Source: Flavobacteriales bacterium
Lineage (GTDB): Bacteria > Bacteroidota > Bacteroidia > Flavobacteriales_F > PHOS-HE28
Direction of reading: 5' to 3'
DNA: 11,335 nucleotides
NCBI GenBank assembly: GCA_020437875.1
Contig: JAGQVR010000074.1
Span: 1 to 11,335, forward strand
In this document: one piece after another, positions 7,194-11,335 of the stretch
How the letters are laid out: the number at the start of each line of letters is the position of its first letter
How positions within the stretch are numbered: the first letter of the stretch is position 1
Notes under the pieces: model-generated
The model's input: the letters and a program-made list of their open reading frames with translations, nothing else
The model's database searches: none
Told to the model about the DNA's origin: nothing
Translations under genes and position numbers: made by a program

Positions 7194-7697
7194 ATGAACT
7201 GGCAGGACAAGGGAGCGGCAAAAGTAGCGGGGGGGCTCGCCATCATGGCGGTGCTGTCAAGTGGCTGCCTGAAGACCGAGGAGTTCCCGGCCACCCCGGC
7301 GATCGTGTTCAAGTCCTTCGAGTTCTTCGGTGATTCCGCATCGTTGGTCGTCTCCTTCACCGATGGGGACGGGGATGTCGGATTGGACGAGTCCGACAAC
7401 GCGCCTCCGTTCGACACGGCTTCGACGTACTACTACAACCTCTTCATCGAACACAGCGAGAAGATCAATGGCGAGTGGCTCGTCGTCGAGTTCGCACAAC
7501 CGATCCACTACCGCATCCCGCGCATCACCCCCACCGGGCAGAACAAGGCCTTGGAAGGGGAGATCGCAGTGGCCATCGACCCCTTCCCGCTCTACATCAC
7601 CGGGAACGCGGATACGGTGCGTTACAGCATCGAGATGGTCGATCGCGCGTTGAACCGGAGCAACCGGGTCGTCACGAACGAGATCATCGTTCCCTAG
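7194..7697 (+). CDS. Small lipoprotein of unknown function
   Basis: This 167-residue protein has an N-terminal segment with two lysines, a hydrophobic stretch (about 11-23) and S-S-G-C ending in Cys25, a lipoprotein signal. The mature part looks beta-rich. It begins F-K-S-F-E-F-F-G-D-S-A-S-L-V-V-S-F and carries an acidic D-G-D-G-D-V-G-L-D-E-S-D stretch that could bind calcium, and ends in a strand typical of Ig-like Bacteroidetes lipoproteins. I do not recognise a named family. The start at 7194 is chosen over an upstream in-frame GTG (7143) because the signal peptide begins there and the -7 element lies just before it. Its TAG stop shares CTAG with the convergent Na/Pi gene. Confidence 0.85.
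   Translation: MNWQDKGAAKVAGGLAIMAVLSSGCLKTEEFPATPAIVFKSFEFFGDSASLVVSFTDGDGDVGLDESDNAPPFDTASTYYYNLFIEHSEKINGEWLVVEFAQPIHYRIPRITPTGQNKALEGEIAVAIDPFPLYITGNADTVRYSIEMVDRALNRSNRVVTNEIIVP
7219..7226 (-). promoter_or_regulatory. -7 promoter element (TACTTTTG) for the LuxE-like gene, inside the lipoprotein coding sequence
   Basis: Read on the minus strand this is TACTTTTG, the same word as the histidine kinase element at 9496-9503. It lies within codons 9-11 of the divergent lipoprotein gene. Transcription would start near 7214, giving a leader of about 36 nt to GTG 7178 or 51 nt to ATG 7163. No -33 element was recognised. Confidence 0.55.
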
Positions 7698-9382
7698 ACC
7701 TCGCCGGCCAGGGCCTCGGACACGTTGATCACATGGTCGCCCACCTTCTCGCAGCTTGAGAACAGGTCGTTGTAGATCAGGCCGCTCTTCACGTTGTAAT
7801 CGCCCGCCTCGATGCTCTTGAGGTGTGCACGGCGCAGTTGGTCACGCAGCTGGTTGATGCGCTGCTCCGCCTCCATGGCCTCATCGATCGCCACTTCACC
7901 ATCCTCGGCCTCCAGGTTCCTTAGCATGATGCCGAAAGCCCTGTCGAGCAGGCCGAGCAGCTCCTGCAGGTTGGCCCGTTGTTCCGGCGTGAACCAGAGC
8001 CGCTCCTCGTTCTTCCGTTCCAACAACCGTGACATCTGGTAGAAGATGTCGCCAATGCGCTCCAGGTCGCTGATGATCGCGAGCATGGCACGGATGCGTT
8101 CGCTCATGTCCTCGTCCTTCGCCTCGGCGCTGGTACGCGTCAGGTACTTGCTGATCTCCACCTCCAGCCTGTCGGTGATGTCCTCGTAACGTGCGAGTTT
8201 GCCGAACAAATTGGAGCGCTCGGCTTCCGTGGTGCTCACCAACAACTGGTTCACAAGGACCGACATGCTCGCGGTGAGCTTGCCGAACTTCAGGATCTCC
8301 TTGCGCGCCTCGATCAACGAGACCTCGGGGGATACGGCCATCACGGGATCATGGATGTACTCCAGGCGGTACTCGCGATCATCCTCCGTGCGGCTTGGCA
8401 CCATCCGCGTTACGATGCGTTCGATCTGCGGCACGAAGCCGATCAGCAGCACGGTGTTCAGCACGTTGAAGGAGATGTGGAGATAGGTCAGGGCCCACAC
8501 GATCACATCAGGCGAAGCGAACGGGGAGGCGCCATGCACCTGTTCCACGTAGCCGCCGATCATCCGGATGTACGGACCGAACAGGAGCAAGGCCCAAAGG
8601 ACACCGATGGCCTTGATCACGAAATGGGCCCGCGCCGCCCGTCGCCCCCATACGTTGGCCACGAGTGCGGCCAGGTTCGCGGTGACCGTGGTGCCCAGGT
8701 TCATTCCCAGGACGGATGCGGCGGCCATCTCGTAGCCGATGATCCCGTGCTGGCACAGCACCATCGTGGCGGCAAGGGCCACGCTGCTGCTCTGCACCAT
8801 CATCGTGAACAGCATGCCGCCACCGGTGAACAGCAATACGGAGAGGGCACCATGATCCCCCACACCCTGGAGTATCTGCACCGCGGCCGTGTCCGGTCCG
8901 GGAACCACGTTCTTCAGGAACTCCAGGCCGAGGAAGAGGATCGCGAAGCCCACCATGAAGTCGCCGAAGGGCTTCGAATGCCTGCTCTTGAGGAAGAGCA
9001 GTGGAAAAGCCAGGCCGATGATCGGCAACGCGAACAGGTGGATGTCCATGGAGGCGAAGCCGAGCCAGCTGAAGACGAGCGCCTTCATGGTCGTGCCGAT
9101 GTTGGCGCCCATCAACACCCCGATGGACTGCCGGACCGTGATGAGGCCGGCGTTCGCGAAGCTGACCACCATCACCGAGGTGACCGAGGAGAGCTGGATC
9201 AACACCGTGGTGACGAAGCCGGTGAACACGCTCATGAAGCGGTTCGCGGTCATCACCTTCATCACATCGCGCATGCGAGCACCGGCCACCTTCTGCAGGC
9301 CTTCGCTCATGGCCTTCATGCCATAGATGAACAGGCCCAACGACCCGGCCAGGGTGAGGAACTGGATGACGCCGAAATGCAT
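7694..9382 (-). CDS. Na/Pi cotransporter family protein with PhoU-like C-terminal domain
   Basis: This 562-residue inner-membrane protein has two inverted Na_Pi_cotrans repeats. The first (about 1-150) has L-G-L-F-I-Y-G-M-K-x-M-S-E-G-L, a Q-L-S-S segment at 63-66 and G-A-N-I-G-T-T; the second (about 185-320) has Q-S-S-S at 197-200 and G-M-N-L-G-T-T-V-T-A. Residues about 355-562 form a helical PhoU-like domain with the signatures L-E-R-I-G-D (440-445) and E-K-V-G-D-H (545-550). The family imports or exports phosphate with sodium; the PhoU part suggests control. The first repeat has QLSS where the family usually has QSSS. The start at 9382 matches the normal N-terminus; an ATG at 9424 would add 14 atypical residues. 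It is divergent from a PhoR-like histidine kinase. Confidence 0.9.
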   Translation of the reverse strand: MHFGVIQFLTLAGSLGLFIYGMKAMSEGLQKVAGARMRDVMKVMTANRFMSVFTGFVTTVLIQLSSVTSVMVVSFANAGLITVRQSIGVLMGANIGTTMKALVFSWLGFASMDIHLFALPIIGLAFPLLFLKSRHSKPFGDFMVGFAILFLGLEFLKNVVPGPDTAAVQILQGVGDHGALSVLLFTGGGMLFTMMVQSSSVALAATMVLCQHGIIGYEMAAASVLGMNLGTTVTANLAALVANVWGRRAARAHFVIKAIGVLWALLLFGPYIRMIGGYVEQVHGASPFASPDVIVWALTYLHISFNVLNTVLLIGFVPQIERIVTRMVPSRTEDDREYRLEYIHDPVMAVSPEVSLIEARKEILKFGKLTASMSVLVNQLLVSTTEAERSNLFGKLARYEDITDRLEVEISKYLTRTSAEAKDEDMSERIRAMLAIISDLERIGDIFYQMSRLLERKNEERLWFTPEQRANLQELLGLLDRAFGIMLRNLEAEDGEVAIDEAMEAEQRINQLRDQLRRAHLKSIEAGDYNVKSGLIYNDLFSSCEKVGDHVINVSEALAGEV

Positions 9383-9406
9383 GGGGAGGTGCGCGCTGCG
9401 CGGGGC

Positions 9407-9414
9407 GCAAGCTA
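9407..9414 (-). promoter_or_regulatory. Weak candidate -7 element (TAGCTTGC) for the Na/Pi transporter gene
   Basis: On the minus strand this reads TAGCTTGC, a two-mismatch relative of TAnnTTTG, 24 nt before the ATG at 9382. It is the best candidate in the 145-bp divergent region for this direction, and it would exclude the ATG at 9424. It is only suggestive. Confidence 0.25.
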
Positions 9415-9495
9415 TCACCATCATGTTTCCGGTATGTTAAGGGATCGCTGGTTCCACCGCCCTTGGCGGCTTCCCGGTCGGCGGGCGCTCCCGGC

Positions 9496-9503
9496 TACTT
9501 TTG
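9496..9503 (+). promoter_or_regulatory. -7 promoter element (TACTTTTG) of the histidine kinase gene
   Basis: This exact TAnnTTTG match is preceded by CCGG (9491-9494), as at 1387 and 4835. It predicts a leader of about 20 nt to the ATG at 9528. A weak AAGG lies just before the ATG. No -33 element is clear. Confidence 0.65.
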
Positions 9504-9527
9504 TGGCGCACCATCGAACAGTAAGGC

Positions 9528-10568
9528 ATGGGTACGTTCTCTCCCCGTCAAGTCGCCCTGCTCGCCGCCCTGGCGGTGGTGCTGGCTGCGGGCGCTCTGC
9601 TCACCATCGCATGGGCGGGCGGTGCGCTCACGGTGGATCCGCTCTGGTGTGCGATCATCCTGGTCGGTCTCTTCGGTGCGGCCTACGGCGCCTTCGCCTA
9701 TGGGATCGATCGCTTCGTGCACTCCCGCCTGAAGCTCCTCTACCGGACCGTTCACGATATGCGCCGCCCGAAGGCCGGGGAGGAACGCATCGACCTGCGC
9801 GGCGATGTGCTCGGCCGGGTGAACGCCGAGGTCTCCGCCTGGGCCACGGAAAGGAGCACGGAGATCAGGGCGCTGAAGGAACGGGAAGCCTTCCGGCGCG
9901 AGTTCATCGGCAATCTGGCACATGAGCTGAAGACACCCATCTTCAACATCCAAGGCTACATCCTCACCCTGCTGGAAGGCGGTCTCGAGGATGAGAAGGT
10001 GAATCGCGATTTCCTTCACCGTGCTTCCAACGGTGTGGACCGGTTGATGAAGATCGTGGAGGACCTGGACCTGATCACGAAACTGGAGAGCGGGGTGATG
10101 GACATGCGCCTCGCGCGTATGGACCTGCATGCGTTGGTGAACGATACCATCGAGAACATGGAGATGCTCGCCAGGGGGCGGGGTATACGGCTTGTGAACG
10201 AAGTTCCCGTGGGCACCCATGTGATGGCCGACCGCAACCGGATGGCCCAGGTGTTCACCAACCTCTTCGGTAATGCGATCAACTACGGCAAGGAGGGTGG
10301 CCGCTGCGTGGTCCGCGGATATCCGATGGACGACCGTTTCGTGGTGGAGGTGGTGGACGATGGCATCGGTATAAGTGCTGAACACCTGCCTCGCCTGTTC
10401 GAACGTTTCTACCGGGTGGGGAAGAGCCGAGCGCGTAACGAAGGCGGTTCGGGCCTTGGACTGGCCATCGTGAAGCACATCATCGATGTGCATGGCGGCT
10501 CGATCACGGTGAAGAGCACGGAAGGGGAGGGATCGACCTTCACCTTCACACTCGAGCGGGCGACCTGA
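9528..10568 (+). CDS. Two-TM sensor histidine kinase (PhoR-like)
   Basis: This 346-residue protein has two predicted membrane segments (about 8-30 and 38-60) with almost no periplasmic loop, then a linker and HisKA domain. The phosphorylated histidine is H132 in N-L-A-H-E-L-K-T-P. The HATPase domain shows the N box around N245-N249, G1 D-D-G-I-G (277-281), an F box F-E-R-F-Y-R (291-296) and G2 G-G-S-G-L-G-L (306-312). It should autophosphorylate with ATP and pass the phosphate to a response regulator. None is adjacent: the next gene is convergent and the upstream gene is divergent. Its input could come from the membrane or a partner, since there is no sensor domain. Its closest look-alikes are PhoR-type kinases, and its neighbour is a phosphate transporter, so a phosphate signal is plausible but inferred. 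Confidence 0.92.
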   Translation: MGTFSPRQVALLAALAVVLAAGALLTIAWAGGALTVDPLWCAIILVGLFGAAYGAFAYGIDRFVHSRLKLLYRTVHDMRRPKAGEERIDLRGDVLGRVNAEVSAWATERSTEIRALKEREAFRREFIGNLAHELKTPIFNIQGYILTLLEGGLEDEKVNRDFLHRASNGVDRLMKIVEDLDLITKLESGVMDMRLARMDLHALVNDTIENMEMLARGRGIRLVNEVPVGTHVMADRNRMAQVFTNLFGNAINYGKEGGRCVVRGYPMDDRFVVEVVDDGIGISAEHLPRLFERFYRVGKSRARNEGGSGLGLAIVKHIIDVHGGSITVKSTEGEGSTFTFTLERAT

Positions 10569-10573
10569 CCGGC

Positions 10574-11335
10574 TCAGCGGATCGCATCCTCGTAGAGCAT
10601 CACTTCCTTCTCATTGTTGATGCTGATCCGGGGGATGTCATCGAAGATCGTGAGCTTGCCGGTCACGCAGACGCGTTTGTTCAACAGCCAGACCTCGGGG
10701 TCATAACTGAAGTTCGGGCCGTTGTACTCCCAGATCGTGGCGTAGAAGTCCTGGTTGGGGTGCATGCGGTCGAAGTTCAGGTAGATGGCCTTCGCCTTGG
10801 CCGTCTTCCGCGTACTCACCACCGTGCCGCAAACGGTGGCGGTCTTGCCGATGTGGTACTTGGCCTGCACGGAATTGAACATGCCCTTCGGCAATGGTGC
10901 ACGCAAGGGTTCCACCTCTCCCATGTTCGGGTCGCCTTCCGCGTACCAGTGCTTCAGCTCGCGCATGGCCTCGATGCGATCCTCGGTGGCATCATCCAAC
11001 GCAGGGAAGAAGTCCAGTCCTGTCAAGGTCTCCACGCTATCCACGGTCACCGCGTAGCTGATCGGTGGGCCGTCCAGCTTGCTGTTGCGCATCACGAAAC
11101 CGATGGCCTTCGGGGTGTCGCCGTCCAGGTCAGCGAACACCTTCCAGAAGTACTCGGGGATGCTCACCTCGTTCTTACGGTCCGCCTTCTGCATGGTCGG
11201 CAGCCCATCCCGCAGCACCGGTCCCGTGGCCACGAACACCCGTCGCTTGCTGAAGTTGACGTACCGCCGCCCCCAGTCCTCCAGGTCGGCCCAGGTCTCC
11301 CGGTTCAGCTCCGGTACCTGCGGACTGATGTTGGA
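10574..11335 (-). CDS. DNA/RNA non-specific endonuclease with C-terminal OB-fold-like domain, 5' partial
   Basis: The frame is open to the window edge, so the N-terminus lies outside; 253 residues are visible. The first ~125 match the C-terminal half of the NUC1/NucA endonuclease fold: S-N-I-S-P-Q followed by L-N-R-E-T-W (1-15), F-V-A-T-G-P-V-L (34-41), I-P-E-Y-F-W-K-V (59-66), I-S-Y-A-V-T-V and the L-T-G-L-D-F-F-P-A-L segment. The DRGH catalytic histidine would be upstream and is not visible. The remainder (about 158-250) looks like an OB-fold nucleic-acid-binding domain: G-K-T-A-T-V-C-G-T-V-V, ...I-Y-L-N-F..., ...V-C-V-T-G-K-L. No signal peptide can be assessed. It is convergent to the histidine kinase with a 5-bp gap. 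Secreted versus internal location is undecided. Confidence 0.85.
   Translation of the reverse strand, partial: SNISPQVPELNRETWADLEDWGRRYVNFSKRRVFVATGPVLRDGLPTMQKADRKNEVSIPEYFWKVFADLDGDTPKAIGFVMRNSKLDGPPISYAVTVDSVETLTGLDFFPALDDATEDRIEAMRELKHWYAEGDPNMGEVEPLRAPLPKGMFNSVQAKYHIGKTATVCGTVVSTRKTAKAKAIYLNFDRMHPNQDFYATIWEYNGPNFSYDPEVWLLNKRVCVTGKLTIFDDIPRISINNEKEVMLYEDAIR

Noticed and set aside
9383..9424. ATG at 9424 as the start of the Na/Pi transporter
   Set aside because: The 14 extra residues are not typical, and homologues I know begin near the Met-x-Phe-Gly at 9382; the only candidate -7 element lies between the two.
9457..9469. Small inverted repeat CCGCC...GGCGG in the Na/Pi-kinase region
   Set aside because: A 5-bp stem with a 3-nt loop and no T-run is expected by chance in GC-rich DNA, and it lies between divergent genes where no terminator is needed.
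8351..9925. Plus-strand open frame of 524 codons across the Na/Pi gene and the kinase start
   Set aside because: Its product is a low-complexity His/Glu/Gly-rich sequence that crosses two well-supported genes on both strands; it is a codon-usage shadow.

Overview
This window looks like chromosomal DNA of a high-GC member of the Bacteroidota, most likely an uncultured Flavobacteriales-type lineage. The reasons are a type IX secretion (gliding-motility) C-terminal domain, a DUF4296-type lipoprotein, a Na/Pi cotransporter with a PhoU-like tail, almost no Shine-Dalgarno sequences, and TAnnTTTG (-7) promoter elements of the Bacteroidetes sigma-factor type placed just in front of most first genes. 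The species assignment is inference; no rRNA or marker comparison was possible. I see no mobile element, CRISPR array, tRNA or rRNA.

Layout. Positions 2-1372 hold the 3' part of a large secreted, repeat-containing protein ending in the T9SS sorting domain. Positions 1419-3801 form a tightly coupled three-gene operon: a dolichol-phosphate-mannose-synthase-like glycosyltransferase, dihydroorotase (pyrimidine synthesis) and a DUF4296 lipoprotein, joined by 1-nt and 4-nt overlaps. From 3795 to the end the genes alternate strand one by one: NAD-dependent epimerase (-), tyrosyl-tRNA synthetase (+), LuxE/ANL-type acyl-protein synthetase (-), small lipoprotein (+), Na/Pi symporter with PhoU domain (-), two-TM sensor histidine kinase (+), and the C-terminal part of a non-specific endonuclease carrying an extra OB-fold-like domain (-).

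How it fits together. The genes are mostly housekeeping or envelope functions and do not form one pathway. The only suggestive functional pairing is the divergent Na/Pi transporter and PhoR-like histidine kinase (phosphate, inferred). The most distinctive property is architectural. Every convergent pair ends with a 4-7 bp stop-codon overlap or a 5 bp gap, two of them sharing a single CTAG as both stop codons. The divergent pairs share very short regions with opposed TAnnTTTG-like elements, including one promoter that lies inside the neighbouring coding sequence, and two genes appear to be transcribed leaderless or nearly so.

No gene-free stretch exceeds 150 bp. I did not find a convincing undescribed defence or biosynthetic system. 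The points worth a second look are the promoter and overlap architecture and a few altered family motifs (QxH in dihydroorotase, QLSS in the Na/Pi transporter, the nuclease-OB fusion).
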